DNA from: Ampullaceana balthica
Taxonomy: Eukaryota > Mollusca > Gastropoda > Lymnaeidae
Direction of reading: 5' to 3'
DNA: 64,000 nt
NCBI GenBank assembly: GCA_944989445.1
Contig: CALYLW010000126.1
Span: forward strand, 434,001 to 498,000
Part shown: positions 34,619-47,005 of the stretch, one piece after another
Layout: every line of letters starts with the position of its first letter
How positions within the stretch are numbered: the stretch's first letter is position 1
The notes under the pieces: generated by a model
What the model saw: only the letters and a program-made list of their open reading frames with translations
What the model was told of the DNA's origin: nothing
The model's database searches: none
Position numbers and translations under genes: made by a program

Positions 34619-35364
34619 AGACTATAAGATTATAAAGGAGCTGAGAATTCAACACTATGTATTTAGGGAGGAAGGGGTAATGCATGGTCTTTACTTAAGA
34701 AACACTATTTGTTTTGGCAGACATTGTTGTCTTCATGTGTGCGCAGTAGAAAGCCTACGTGTTTATTGTGGATAAGTTCAGAGGAGTACGCTGTTAGGAT
34801 TTGAATAAGAGGAAATCCTACCTGTCTGGAGAAGGGTGTGATAAGAAAAAGACAATTTTTTCTGGGGAGGGTTACACTGAAAAAGAAAGGCATCGTGTTG
34901 TCGGGGAGGGGTCTGCCTACAAAAATCAATGGTACAAATTGTAAACGTTCGTAGTCGCCGGGTTCTAGTACGAGTTGCCTGCCCCTAGAGATGGGAACAT
35001 TGAACAGCGAGGCTACGCGCCGGACTCTGCGGTCCTCGTTTACTCATTCCGACTGTCTGGCCCACACGACACACGAAAAGTGTGAACCAAAGCTAGCGGA
35101 CATTAGGGAGACGAGTTAACAAATACTGACTCCAGTATGCTGGGGAATTAAGTACTCGACAATTTGGTACGTTGCAATGCTTCAAGCTAAAATAATAGAA
35201 GCTACTCAAAATGTGGACAATGATTTTATTATGGTAAATTTAATAATTTTAACTACAAATAAAAAATACGATTTTTAAAAAAGTTTTATGCATATATTTT
35301 TAAAAATATATATTATATATCTTTTATGAATAACAAATGATCGTTTTCACTCCTTTTTATTTAG
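34619..35364. other. Unique DNA between arrays
   Basis: The first 250 bp continue moderate GC; the rest is AT-rich. Nothing recognised. Confidence 0.45.
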
Positions 35365-35936
35365 TGACACAACAGTAACACTACAGTAACACTACAGTAA
35401 CACTACAGTAACACTACAGTAACACTACTGTAACACTACAGTAACACAACAGTAACACTACAGTAACACTACAGTAACACAACAGTAACACAACAGTAAC
35501 ACTACAGTAACACTACAGTAACACTACAGTAACACTACAGTAACACTACAGTAACACTACAGTAACACTACAGTAACACTACAGTAACACTACAGTAACA
35601 CTACAGTAACACAACTGTAACACTACAGTAACACTACAGTAACACTACAGTAACACTACAGTAACACTACAGTAACACTACAGTAACACTACAGTAACAC
35701 TACAGTAACACAACAGTAACACTACAGTAACACTACAGTAACACTACAGTAACACAACAGTAACACTACAGTAACACTACAGTAACACTACAGTAACACT
35801 ACAGTAACACTACAGTAACACAACAGTAACATAACAGTAACACTACAGTAACACTACAGTAACACTACAGTAACACTACAGTAACACTACAGTAACACTA
35901 CAGTAACACTACAGTAACACTACAGTAACACTACAG
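35365..35936. repeat. Minisatellite, 11-bp unit, about 52 copies
   Basis: acagtaacact in near-perfect tandem. Rare variants (acaacagta, tactgtaac, ataacagta) are scattered at intervals and partly shared, as expected from unequal exchange or slippage. Confidence 0.97.
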
Positions 35937-38468
35937 ATCAAAGTAACAAAAATGTAAATATAATTTATTATTTCAATGATGTATATTGGCACCAAGCTGA
36001 AGGGGACTTTAAGAAAATAATCTCACATTATATTATTGATACTTTGATAGATGTAGGTCATTGTCTTAAGAATTTGAACAAACAGCATGTAAAAAATTGG
36101 AGTTGATTACTTGAAATTTGAAATTGCATGTGTATTACTACAAAAAGTAAGTTTTAAAATGTTTAAACAAAGTAATAGAAATTCTTATAAATATCATTCT
36201 TTGTATTTTGAAATTGTTTTAAATCAGATTTATTTATCGTTGTATTATTATTTACCTAATTAATGATTAAAATAAATAAACAAATAAATTGTTTGATTAA
36301 TGAAATCTACAGAACGTTCTTACTCTTACAGCAAAAGCGTGTCGCATATTACTCTAAACTAAAAGTAACTTTTAACACTTTTCTCAATTGAACAATAGAA
36401 AATAAAACAGCAGCATCGCTGAGCCTCTTTTCAACATGCCAGAATTTTCGGACTAAAAATGACTATTTACACAACTATTTTCTCTTTGAGACTTTACGGG
36501 GGAATGTCTGTGTCGCACAGAGACGTGGGGCGGGCATGAGCCAAATAATATTTGTCCCTAAGTGTCCACTTCCGTGCTATTACAGGAGATAATGGCATAA
36601 TAATGGGCCAGTACTCTACGTCCCGTCACTGTTGCCAATTTAGTTTGTAGCGATAGCCGGGGAATCATTGTAAATATATAGTCTCCTTAGCCAACACGGG
36701 CTTGTGCTTGGTTCACATGACTAGACAGCTTTTCAACGGGCGGCCACCCTATGAGGGTAGTTTGTTTAGAAGGCGGCATTGTAGGGTTAGAGGATATTCA
36801 AAACTATTTTGTTTGTTTTGTTTGGTGTTTCAGTATGGGATTATGGAGTCGAAATGTGATTCCTTCTTTCTCTCATTTTTTAAAGTGTCTGGGTATTTTC
36901 ACTCTCTAATAATTCTAAAAAAACCGAAGGAAAAAAAAAGGGAAAAACGTTTCCTCTATTCGGTCACCGGTGAATGCAAATCCTGTGTAATTTCTTGTCA
37001 AACCTTCAAATTGGGGATTTTCGTGACAAAAGCCACGGTGATAGAAAGTTTGATAAGAGAGCAATAAAGTTAATTAGAATCATATACATGAACCAACTAC
37101 ATTGTCACCGTCTTCAGTCGGACGTTACAACTCTTTATTGGCGAACAATTGACGCGGCCCTTTATCTAATTGATAAAATCATATCAATGAGATACGTCGT
37201 AAGAGGTGACTTATTTAAAGAGCGCTGCATGAACAAAGCTGAAAACGTTCAGAGGACCAATTTCATAGTCTGTGGCGGTGGCACCGTGGCAAGATGGAGG
37301 CACATTCATTACCAGCCGGGAGGTAATTTTGTTCAGGTTGTTTTTTTCATGATAGAAAGGAAAACCGTGACTGCTGCTTTATCATTTGGTCTAAGAAATT
37401 CGCTGCATTATTTATCTTTGGTTCATGGAATTCGCTGTTTTATTTATGTCAGATTCAAGAAATTTGCTGTTGTATTTTTTGTTTTGTTCAAGAAATTCCC
37501 TGCTCTATTTTGAAGCCTGGGCAAATTTGTATGAACAAAAACCAAAATCATTTTCTGATTTGAAATTGGCTTTCCAGTCACGAAATAAAAAAACAACTGT
37601 TGAATCAAATGTCACGTGATATAAACAACAATCAACGCGTGTAAAAACAAACCCCAAATGGTTGCTTAAGATGAGTCCGTCTTTCATTCCAGAACAATCG
37701 TGGGGCCTAGGAGGTGGGAGAGCTGAGGCGTGGTGGAAAATCCTTGACGTCAAAACTCATGCCAAGGGACTGTCAGAGGTGTTCAATTACTTGTAGTGGA
37801 CCCAAGAGAGGTGAACAATTTAACTGGTCAATGGCCAGGCTTAAAGGATGGTAAATAAGCCAAGATTTCATGGTGGATCGGTTTGACTTGGGTTTAAACG
37901 TGTCAGTACTTAATGGCGGAATTAATGCAGTCAGATTTTAACAGTTTAATTTTATTATTATTATTTCGCTTAAATTTCCTCCAACAATGATCTTTAAAAA
38001 AGCAATTAAAATTTATTAAACAAGACATGAAACATTTGTGAAACTGAATTTCTGTATGAAAGATTTAATTGTGACTGAAAAAATGCAGAAAATCATAATT
38101 TTGGCAGAATTCTTTAAAGGTATTACAACGTTAAAATAATCAATAAAATTTGCATAATATTAGTACATTAGAAATACTGAATGTGTTCGTTGCGTAATGT
38201 TTTCTTTGTTTTACAGAACACATTTTTGTCATAAATCTGCTGTGAGAAAGGTGTATTAGAATATTAATATATTTCAGGTGTGGGTAGCATTAAGTAGAAT
38301 CATGACAAAGTGCGTCACTTGTATCTATGCTTTATGTTCCGTCAAACAACTGAAGTAGATGTAATGTTCAAGGATCGCCTACTGTTGGTACGGGATTTGT
38401 AGCAGTCATTGTTTTTTTTTCTTTAGTGCATTATAAAGTTAAACTCCTGAATTGTCTTTAAAAAAAAA
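35937..38468. other. Unique DNA with unassigned 179-codon open frame
   Basis: An open frame at 36974-37513 (plus) begins in ordinary sequence. It ends over a degenerate tandem repeat (ttcaagaaattcgctg-like units, about 35 bp, 37385-37512). It overlaps a second frame (36702-37067). The translation has no recognisable domain and a phenylalanine-rich, repeat-driven end. Probably non-coding. Confidence 0.35.
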
Positions 38469-38760
38469 TTACATATTGTTGCTATTATGTTGATATTAAA
38501 TTACATATTGTTGCTATTATGTTGTTATTAAATTACATATTGTTGCTATTATGTTGTTATTAAATTACATATTGTTGCTATTATGTTGATATTAAATTAC
38601 ATATTGTTGCTATTATGTTGATATTAAATTACATATTGTTGCTATTTTGTTGATATTAAATTACATATTGTTGCTATTATGTTGATATTAAATTACATAT
38701 TGTTGCTATTATGTTGATATTAAATTACATATTGTTTCTATTATGTTGATATTAAATTAC
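38469..38760. repeat. Minisatellite, 32-bp unit, 9 copies
   Basis: attacatattgttgctatta then tgttgatattaa, with alternates gttgttatt and ttttgttg. Unit boundaries are very regular. Confidence 0.97.
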
Positions 38761-40159
38761 TTGTTCAAACTCTAAGGTAAGATTTTTTAAATTCAATTGG
38801 AAGGAAACGAAAAATTAATTTTGAAATTTATTGTAATTTTTACATTCTAAACTATTTGAAACACTCTTGTGGTTATTGCTGAAGAATAAAATAGAAAGCA
38901 CTTAAATTACTTTCAAAATTATGATTCAATTCAAAATGAGCCAATGGTCAGTTTTTGCAATCGTAGACATTAATCTTTTGGGTGATGGACGGTTATAGGT
39001 CAGAAACAGGTTCAAATCGAAGTGAGGCGCTGGAAAGCCAAAGTTCTTTGGCTAATAACCTAAGGTAGATGTTGTGAGAAGCAGACATATTCTACCTCAT
39101 TCATTGACCACGCGTGTTCGGTCAAACAGTGATCTTGAAACCATTTGTAAGATTAAGTGCTACACAGTAACGACAAGAAGTGTGTGTGACCAAGGGCAAT
39201 TAGTCAACTTGATGGCAACAGACGGCTCTGAGAGTATAACAAAGACTTGCTACTGGTGTACTTCACTAGAGAATAGTGAGGCTTGTGTAGTGTACAAAAA
39301 AAATTGTTTGTCCTTGATTTGAATATTAATTTTATTAACTGCTACTCTACATAACAAAATTGTTCATTGATGTCTGAATGAGTGAAAGTTATTTATAATT
39401 TTAAGACTCTAGTTTCAGTTTTCATAATGCTATGTGGCTTTCACGTAATAGCTGTAGAGACCCTGCAAGGGTCAGTAAAATTTAAGTGACATCTAATTCA
39501 GTTAAGATACTGAATAAGATTATCTAGGCATAAAGGACCCACAATAAGGAAACCAAGTTTGGCTGAAAACGCAAACAAAGACAATCTTACAAGAGTATTA
39601 TTTATTCTTTAAGTCTGCATGCGCCAGCCCTTCATTTTAAACAGATGGATTACTGAGGCTGTGGATTAATCCACTCATCCATTTTTTTATCAACAATCAA
39701 CGCTGGGGACACAATAATTGTTATATTCTGCTGAGTTTAAATAACGTAAAGTACAGTCTCAAATAACTAAACAACTCGTGAAATCTCTAAGACTCACCTG
39801 GAGGTTTTAGATCAAACGTCTTCACAACGCAGAACGCTGAAGTCTTGGGGTCACTTTGTTATTGCTTATCACTTCAACTTCTACAAGAGGTAACCGAGAC
39901 TTAAGAGTTTAAACCTGAAACAACAGTAGAATGCCATTTCTCCAGTCATACAACCAGAACGTCATGTTGTGTTTAGTGTTAGGCCTGAAACAACGAATTT
40001 TACTTTATGAGTCGGTATTGAGACTCAAATTCAACTTCTTCCAAGAATATCAAATAAAAAAATAAATGTAAACAAACTTGAACTGTTACAAGGTTAAAAA
40101 AATCAGATTGTCTAGAAATATGTCATTGTGACTGTTTTAGTGTTATCTCAGTAAGGATT
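38761..40159. other. Unique DNA, no feature seen
   Basis: An 82-codon frame at 39074-39322 lacks a recognisable domain. Nothing else stands out. Confidence 0.45.
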
Positions 40160-40325
40160 GGTTGAATGCGGTGTAAATGGCGAGGGGATGAGCTGGTGTA
40201 GGGTGGTTTAGGTGGCGAGGGGATGAGCTGGTGTAGGGTGGTGTAGGTGGCGAGGGGATGAGCTGGTGTAGGGTGGTGTAGGTGGCAAGGGGATGAGCTG
40301 GTGTACAGCGGTGTAGGTCAAGGAG
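40160..40325. repeat. Minisatellite, 35-bp unit, about 4.7 copies
   Basis: gcgaggggatgagctggtgt followed by agggtggtgtaggtg, G-rich on the plus strand, with degenerate first and last units. Confidence 0.93.
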
Positions 40326-40346
40326 GTGTGAAGACTTGTGTAGGTA

Positions 40347-40406
40347 TAGGCTTGTCATTTGAGGCTTGGAGGAGGAGGCTTGTCATTTGAGGCTTGGAGG
40401 AGGAGG
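40347..40406. repeat. 28-bp direct duplication
   Basis: aggcttgtcatttgaggctt plus ggaggagg present twice in tandem. Confidence 0.93.
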
Positions 40407-40466
40407 CTGCTTGAAAGTAGAATGATGTTTGGTATGACCGATGATTGATATGTTCCACTCAGAGCC

Positions 40467-40727
40467 GTTCACACTGGAGTGTCGTTGCCTAACAAATCTA
40501 GTCTGACATCACTTCACGTTCACTCGGGGGTATATCTAGAATAGTCAGTTCACACTGGAGTGTCGTTGCCTAACAAATCTAGTCTGACATCACTTCACGT
40601 TAACTCGGGGGTACATCTGCAATAGTCAGTTCACACTGGAGTGTCGTTGCCTAACAAATCTAGTCTGACATCACTTCACGTTAACTCGGGGGTACATCTG
40701 CAATAGTCAGTTCACACTATGGAGCAT
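40467..40727. repeat. Minisatellite, 81-bp unit, 3 full copies plus partial
   Basis: gttcacactggagtgtcgtt starts units at 40467, 40548 and 40629. A fourth start at 40710 diverges after gttcacact and becomes the left arm of the adjoining hairpin. Copies 2 and 3 share variants (ttaactcg, acatctgc) absent from copy 1. Confidence 0.96.
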
Positions 40728-40785
40728 CTCATGGCGCATCTCATAAAACATATCATGGAATGCTCCATAGTGTGAACTGACTATT
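40702..40785. repeat. Perfect 26-bp inverted repeat (hairpin)
   Basis: 40702-40727 (aatagtcagttcacactatg onward) is exactly complementary to 40760-40785 (ending gtgaactgactatt), with a 32-nt loop. The first half of the left arm is the last piece of the 81-bp array, so the array ends in a snap-back. It could instead be the termini of a very short MITE. Confidence 0.95.
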
Positions 40786-40835
40786 ACTCGAGTTGTGATT
40801 TTGCTCAATTTAGTACGTCAGAGATAAAGAAAAAT

Positions 40836-41349
40836 ATTAAGAAAACGTAAAAAACAAAGTTTTTGACTATAAATCCTTTATATATGAGTCATAATTAAAA
40901 GTATTGATCATGTTCAAACGCGACAAACATTTACAGACTGAATCTGCCTTAACGCCTGCTGAATAATCAGGCGGGGGGGGGGTTGGGAGAGGGGAAAGGT
41001 CTGGTCACCGATCGCTGGACCGAGCTCAGCGTGACACGTAAAATGTAAACAAAAGCACTCTGGTACATCGATGGGTCGCGTCAGCGCGCGAACTGAACTG
41101 GCACGTGTAACAAAAATAATAGCAAACAGTGAAATTGAATTACATATGTCTTATGCATTAATTTAATTACGGTACGTTCGATCGATCTGAAATTGTGATA
41201 CGATGCATTGTTAGGTGACACGGGTCCGTGTGCAAAATTTCACCTCGATGGCGTCACGGGAAGTGGGTCATTTTTTACTTTTGTTTTTCCGCCCGCCTGC
41301 CCGAGGACGAACGACAGAGACGGCGGTGAAGTTAATATAAGGGATTTAA
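40836..41349 (+). mobile_element. MITE-A copy d (first of three in tandem)
   Basis: Leader acgtaaaaaacaaagttttt, left terminal repeat taaatcctttatatatgag (from 40870) and right terminal repeat aatataagggattta (ending 41349). A G homopolymer at 40972-40981 and the shared gaccgagctcagcgtgac core are visible. It is shorter than copies e and f (480 versus 520 bp between terminal repeats). Confidence 0.88.
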
Positions 41350-41904
41350 TAAAACAAACCCGTAAAAACAAAACTTTTTGACTATAAATCCCTTATATAT
41401 GAGATATAACTAAAAGTATTGATTATGTTCAAACGCGACAAATATTTACAGACTGAATCTGTCTTAACTCCCCTTTGCTTTTAACCCGGGTGCGGGGTGG
41501 GAGAGTGGAACGGTCTTGTCACCGATCGCTGGACCGAGCTCAGTGTGAAACGCAAAATGTAAACAAAAGCATGCCAGTTTACCTGGTTAAAACAGGAGAT
41601 GTGTTCACCGAAGGCTGGGGTGAAGTCAAGTGACCCGTAAAATGTAAACGATAGCGACCGCTACATATAGTTTATATAGATAAACGAAAAATTGCATTTA
41701 TTTAATAACTGTACGTCCGATCGGTCTGAATTTTTGATACGATGCATTGTTAAGTGACACGGGTCCGTGTGCAAAATTTCAGCTCGATTGCATGACGGGA
41801 AGTGGGTCATTGTTTACTTCTGTTTTTCCACGGTGCCCGCCCAAGACAGAGAGACAGAGAGACAAAGAGACAGAGACGGCGGTGAAGTTAATATAAGGGA
41901 TTTA
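41350..41904 (+). mobile_element. MITE-A copy e (second in tandem)
   Basis: After a 35-bp leader (ataaaacaaacccgtaaaaa and so on), the terminal repeats lie at 41385 and 41904. It is closely similar to copy f, including a gagatgtgtt...cctggttaaaaca block not seen in copy a. The right end has (gacagaga)n. Confidence 0.9.
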
Positions 41905-42459
41905 ATAAAACAAACCCGTAAAAACAAAGTTTTTGACTATAAATCCCTTATATATGAGACATAACTAAAAGTATTGATTATGTTCAAACGCGACAAATAT
42001 TTCCAGACTGAATCTGTCTTAACTCCCCTTCGCATTTAACCCGGGGGGGGAGGTTGGAGAAGGGAAAGGTCTTGTCACCGATCGCTGGACCGAGCTCAGC
42101 GTGACACGCAAAATGTAAAGAAAAGCACGCCGATACACCTGGTTAAAACACGAGATGTGTTAACCTCTGGCTGTCTTGAAGTTAATTGACCCGTAAAATG
42201 TAAACGATAACGACCGCTACAAATAGTTTTATATAGATAAACTAAAAATGCATTAATTTAATTACGGTACGTTCGATCGATCTGAAATTTTGATACGATG
42301 CATTTTTAGGTGACTCGAGTCTTTGTGCCAAATTTCAGCTCAATGGCATCACAGAAAGTGGGTCATTCTTTACTTTTATTTTTCCGCCCGCCCGACGACG
42401 ATCGACAGACAGAGAGAGAGACAGAGAGAGACGGTCGTGAAGTTAGTATAAGGGATTTA
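41905..42459 (+). mobile_element. MITE-A copy f (third in tandem)
   Basis: The same 35-bp leader, then terminal repeats at 41940 and 42459. The spacing from copy e to copy f is 555 bp, which makes the unit a leader-plus-element tandem and not three independent insertions. Confidence 0.9.
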
Positions 42460-43985
42460 AAAATATCATTTAACAGATTTAGATTTATTTTAAAATAATA
42501 TTAGTTCCGTAGTTAACTAAATTGAGGTTTTAAAATGCGCCACTGTAACCAGAATGAAGAGCACTGACGTCCATGAGATAATGCTGACCTCTCTAAATTG
42601 TCTCTGTTTTCGCCTCACAGATGACCAAGATAACCCACGGTTAAACATGCTCTAGAAGAGGTTACCCACGGCATGGATTAGCTTCCCTATAGACCAACCC
42701 CTATTATCTTCCCACTCCATTTACGAGCGGACCACAAGGCCAGATTGGCTATTCAAACAACATTACATTAAAGCTATCCCCTGCTCGTGGAGACTGCAGG
42801 CTGAGCCCCAACTAATGCCGAGGTGAATCGGTAGAAAACCTTTGACAAGATCTTTCCGTTAGGAGCCGACAACTCGAGCAGTTCCGCTCTTTTCTACTTG
42901 TTTTTTTATGTCACCTTTCTATTGTGTAACTTCGTATTGTAATCGAAATGTGCAGTTCGTGGTTTTAGTTTAGTGTAACTACAGAACGTACTAACCTAAC
43001 GCTAAGCTAAAATAGAGGCAAGCTCTTTTTAAACTTTACCTATTATCGCTACCTTTAAATTTGTGAAACCGTCGTAATAAGTTATAAAGGAAATAATTTT
43101 ATCCATTCTCATCCGTGGCTCTGTATAGCATAATACGCATACAAGATCCAACCACTTTTATTTTGAAACTCCGATGTATTTTGTTACAATAGAAAGGACG
43201 TGGGAGTTCAGTTACATTTTTCTCTAATGGGTTCCAATAACTCAATGTGGAAAGCGAAGCTCTGTGTCTAAGATTACATTGTTTTAACGTGAGTTTAGAT
43301 CCTGAAAATTCACAACCAAAATTATTGAAGTTTAGTTGTTGAAAAATCTCAACTGAATTCCACATTTGTGTTAACTACATGGCATAACTAACCAAAGTAT
43401 GGCGGCTAGACATAATTCAAAACAATGGTGGCGGCGAGGCGTCAACTCCCAGTCTACTTAAGTATCTTGACATAACAGAATTCAAGTAACACGTTTTCTC
43501 TTTGTAACAAATTAGATTAGCGCTATATCAACCTTCCCTACTGTTTGCCGCAGCATTCAATAATACGCACTAAACTTAATTGTCCTAGTTTAAAGTAATC
43601 CTTTTGGCGCCCAGATTTTGTAGTTCTTATAAATTTATGTCTACAGCGTCTATTTCTCGGACAGATTATCTGAAGTCATATATTCTCCAGAATTAAGTAT
43701 TGGAATTTTATACCAGACGGAAATGTCAACATAATCATTTAAAAGATACGCCATAAGTCAAACATGATGAGATAAAATTTATCACGCCCACTCATTCTAT
43801 TTATAACACCTTGCTTGTTCGTGATTAACGAAGTAGGCGAGACTGTGAGATATTTCAAAATTGCACACCAGGGAATGGACAACGATGTTTTTAAAGCGAG
43901 AACCCAGCTTGCCATGTTTATTTGAAAGCTCTCCTAAAATAACTGTATTTAAAATTCGACTACACTAAAGTTGTAATCTTCTGCT
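42460..43985. other. Unique DNA with GC-richer island at 42530-42900
   Basis: The island is non-repetitive with balanced composition and frequent stops, so it is not coding-like. The rest is AT-rich. Nothing further recognised. Confidence 0.35.
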
Positions 43986-45076
43986 GAATTTAGAGTTGAG
44001 TTCACAGAATCTGGGTAATGATAGTGAATAACTTGAGTGTGTTGAGTTAGAGTTGAGTTCACAGAATCTGGGTAATGATAGTGAATAACTTGAGTGTGTT
44101 GATTTAGAGTTGAGTTCACAGAATCTGGGTAATGATAGTGAATAACTTGAGTGTGTTGATTTAGAGTTGAGTTCACAGAATCTGGGTAATGATAGTGAAT
44201 AACTTGAGTGTGTTGATTTAGATTTGAGTTCACAGAATCTGGGTAATGATAGTGAATAACTTGAGTGTGTTGATTTAGATTTGAGTTCACAGAATCTGGG
44301 TAATGATAGTGAATAACTTGAGTGTGTTGATTTAGAGTTGAGTTCACAGAATCTGGGTAATGATAGTGAATAACTTGAGTGTGTTGATTTAGAGTTGAGT
44401 TCACAGAATCTGGGTAATGATAGTGAATAACTTGAGTGTGTTGATTTAGAGTTGAGTTCACAGAATCTGGGTAATGATAGTGAATAACTTGAGTGTGTTG
44501 AGTTAGAGTTGAGTCAACAGAATCTGGGTAATGATAGTGAATAACTTGAGTGTGTTGATTTAGAGTTGAGTTCACAGAATCTGGGTAATGATAGTGAATA
44601 ACTTGAGTGTGTTGAGTTAGAGTTGAGTTCACAGAATCTGGGTAATGATAGTGAATAACTTGAGTGTGTTGAGTTAGAGTTGAGTTCACAGAATCTGGGT
44701 AATGATAGTGAATAACTTGAGTGTGTTGAGTTAGAGTTGAGTTCACAGAATCTGGGTAATGATAGTGAATAACTTGAGTGTGTTGAGTTAGAGTTGAATT
44801 CACAGAATCTGGGTAATGATAGTGAATAACTTGAGTGTGTTGATTTAGAGTTGAGTTCACAGAATCTGGGTAATGATAGTGAATAACTTGAGTGTGTTGA
44901 TTTAGAGTTGAGTTCACAGAATCTGGGTAATGATAGTGAATAACTTGAGTGTGTTGATTTAGAGTTGAGTTCACAGAATCTGGGTAATGATAGTGAATAA
45001 CTTGAGTGTGTTGATTTAGAGTTGAGTTCACAGAATCTGGGTAATGATAGTGAATAACTTGAGTGTGTTGATTTAG
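43986..45076. repeat. Minisatellite, 57-bp unit, 19 copies
   Basis: gaataacttgagtgtgttga, tttagagttgagttcacaga, then atctgggtaatgatagt, every 57 bp. Variant sites (gatttag/gagttag, gagttgag/gatttgag, ttcacag/tcaacag) cluster in neighbouring copies. The minus strand is open for 360 codons (19-residue unit HTQVIHYHYPDSVNSTLNQ). Most between-copy changes alter the amino acid, so I see no sign of protein-level constraint. Confidence 0.97.
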
Positions 45077-46256
45077 TTCAAATCTGTCTAATTAAAATAA
45101 ATGTTTCTTTAGTTTTCTTTTAGAATCCAGGCATCCGTCTTATTACAATCCTACATCCAGACCGACTAGTTTATTGTATGGCTGTTATACAACAACTCTA
45201 GAGCAACGGGCTATTTTTATAATAGTTCTTGCCGCTATATAACTATTTAAAATGTTGGACTAGTATATTGTATTGGCTGTTAAAATCTCTTGAAAAATGC
45301 TGTATATCTTGCTACCCGAAATGAGAAAAACTAAAAGAAAAACCAAATTAGAAACTTTAATTTATTACTTGAAAATTAATATATCAAAAATGTACTTAAA
45401 TAAAATTTTGACACTTCATTTCAAACAAAAGTCATTTAAACAAATTGAAGCAACATTGTTTTATTGTAAATTTATACAGTTCTAATTAATCATGAAACAC
45501 GAGTCAATCATCACGCTTTTGTTTCTGTTGTATCCTCAAATTAATGTTATGTAACTCAGCCACGACGTAACTCGAATGAAAGATTATTTCATTAGTATCA
45601 CAAAATATTACCCTAGAATAGAGAATAACGACTCGTATTAACTGTTCCTTGACATTGTAATATATTATACACGTTCTTGCAGGAGATGGGGAGACACATC
45701 ATTCAATAACAGATCTTTCATTCACTGTACGGCTAAAGTGAATTATAAAAAAAGTTTGAATCCGATTCCTCAGCCTTGAAGCTGACTCTACTTGAAGCCG
45801 CTGGTGACAGGCTGACACTGTTTATAACAGTTGACCCCACGTACTGCCTCCTTACGTCACTCTGGGTGTCCTCTCCAATCCAGAATCTGAGATGTCCTCT
45901 ATTTTCCCAGGCATTAAAAATTGATCAGCGGTGACATGTAATCTACAGCCGCCTCCTTTGCTTATCATCAGAATACCATTAAAACCAGTGGAGAATGGAA
46001 GCGGAGACCCTGGGTGATTTACAACTCAACAAGTCTTCACGGAGACCCGAGATGTGAAAGCCAAGAAATGTAATACGAGTTTAGACAAATAGAAATCGAT
46101 AATAAATTATATGACGATGGTCTTCAAACTGGTTACCAGTAGCGTCATTATTAATTTTTATAAGTGAAAGATTTCAAAAGCTCATTCACAAAGTGTAAGA
46201 GCTATGGGGTTTAAATAAATAATATCGTATGGGTTACAGCTTCATGGTTAAAGCTA
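45077..46256. other. Unique DNA with GC-richer island at 45660-46070
   Basis: AT-rich left half; the island on the right is balanced and non-repetitive, with no domain-like translation. Candidate non-coding conserved element at most. Confidence 0.35.
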
Positions 46257-46968
46257 AATTGGTATAACAATACATTGGTATAACAAATAACAATACATTG
46301 GTCTAACAACACATTGGTATAAAAATACATTGGTCTAACAATACATTGGTACAACAATACATTGGTATAACAAATAACAATACATTGATATAACAATACA
46401 TTGATATAACAATACATTGATATAACAATACATTGGTATAACAATACATTGGTATAACAATACATTGGTATAACAATACATTAGTATAACAATACATTGG
46501 TATAACAATACATTGGTACAACAATACATTGCTACAACAATACATTGATATAACAATACATTGGTATAACAATACATTGGTACAACAATACATTGGTACA
46601 ACAATACATTGATATAACAATACATTGATATAACAATACATTGGTATAACAATACATTGGTATAACAATACATTGGTACAACAATACATTGGTACAACAA
46701 TACATTGGTATAGCAATACATTGGTATAGCAAAACATTGGTATAACAATACATTGGTATAACAATACATTGATATAACAATACATTGGTACAACAATACA
46801 TTGGTACAACAATACATTGGTATAACAATACATTGGTATAACAATACATTGGTATAACAATGCATTGGTATAACAATTCATTAGTATAACAATACATTGG
46901 TATAACAATACATTGGTATAACAATACAATGGTATAACAATACATTGCTACAACAATACATTGGTATT
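46257..46968. repeat. Minisatellite, 16-bp unit, about 44 copies
   Basis: tataacaatacattgg in tandem, with tacaac, gatata and ctacaac subtypes mixed along the array. All three minus-strand frames are open (208, 176 and 137 codons), which is what a stop-free 16-mer gives and is not evidence of coding. Confidence 0.97.
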
Positions 46969-47005
46969 TAAATCAATGCTCCACCCCTTTTTGTATATTG
47001 CGTTT

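Noticed and set aside
35365..35936. Interstitial telomere repeat
   Set aside because: The unit acagtaacact does not match TTAGGG or any telomere repeat known to me on either strand. The 14-bp array containing ggattag is also out of register.
36974..37513. 179-codon open frame as a gene
   Set aside because: No recognisable domain, overlaps another frame, and its end is a degenerate tandem repeat.
46257..46968. Cysteine/tyrosine-rich minus-strand frames (up to 208 codons) as a toxin-like or metallothionein-like gene
   Set aside because: All three frames on that strand are open because the 16-bp unit has no stop in any phase. The cysteines come from the ACA/GTA composition of the repeat.
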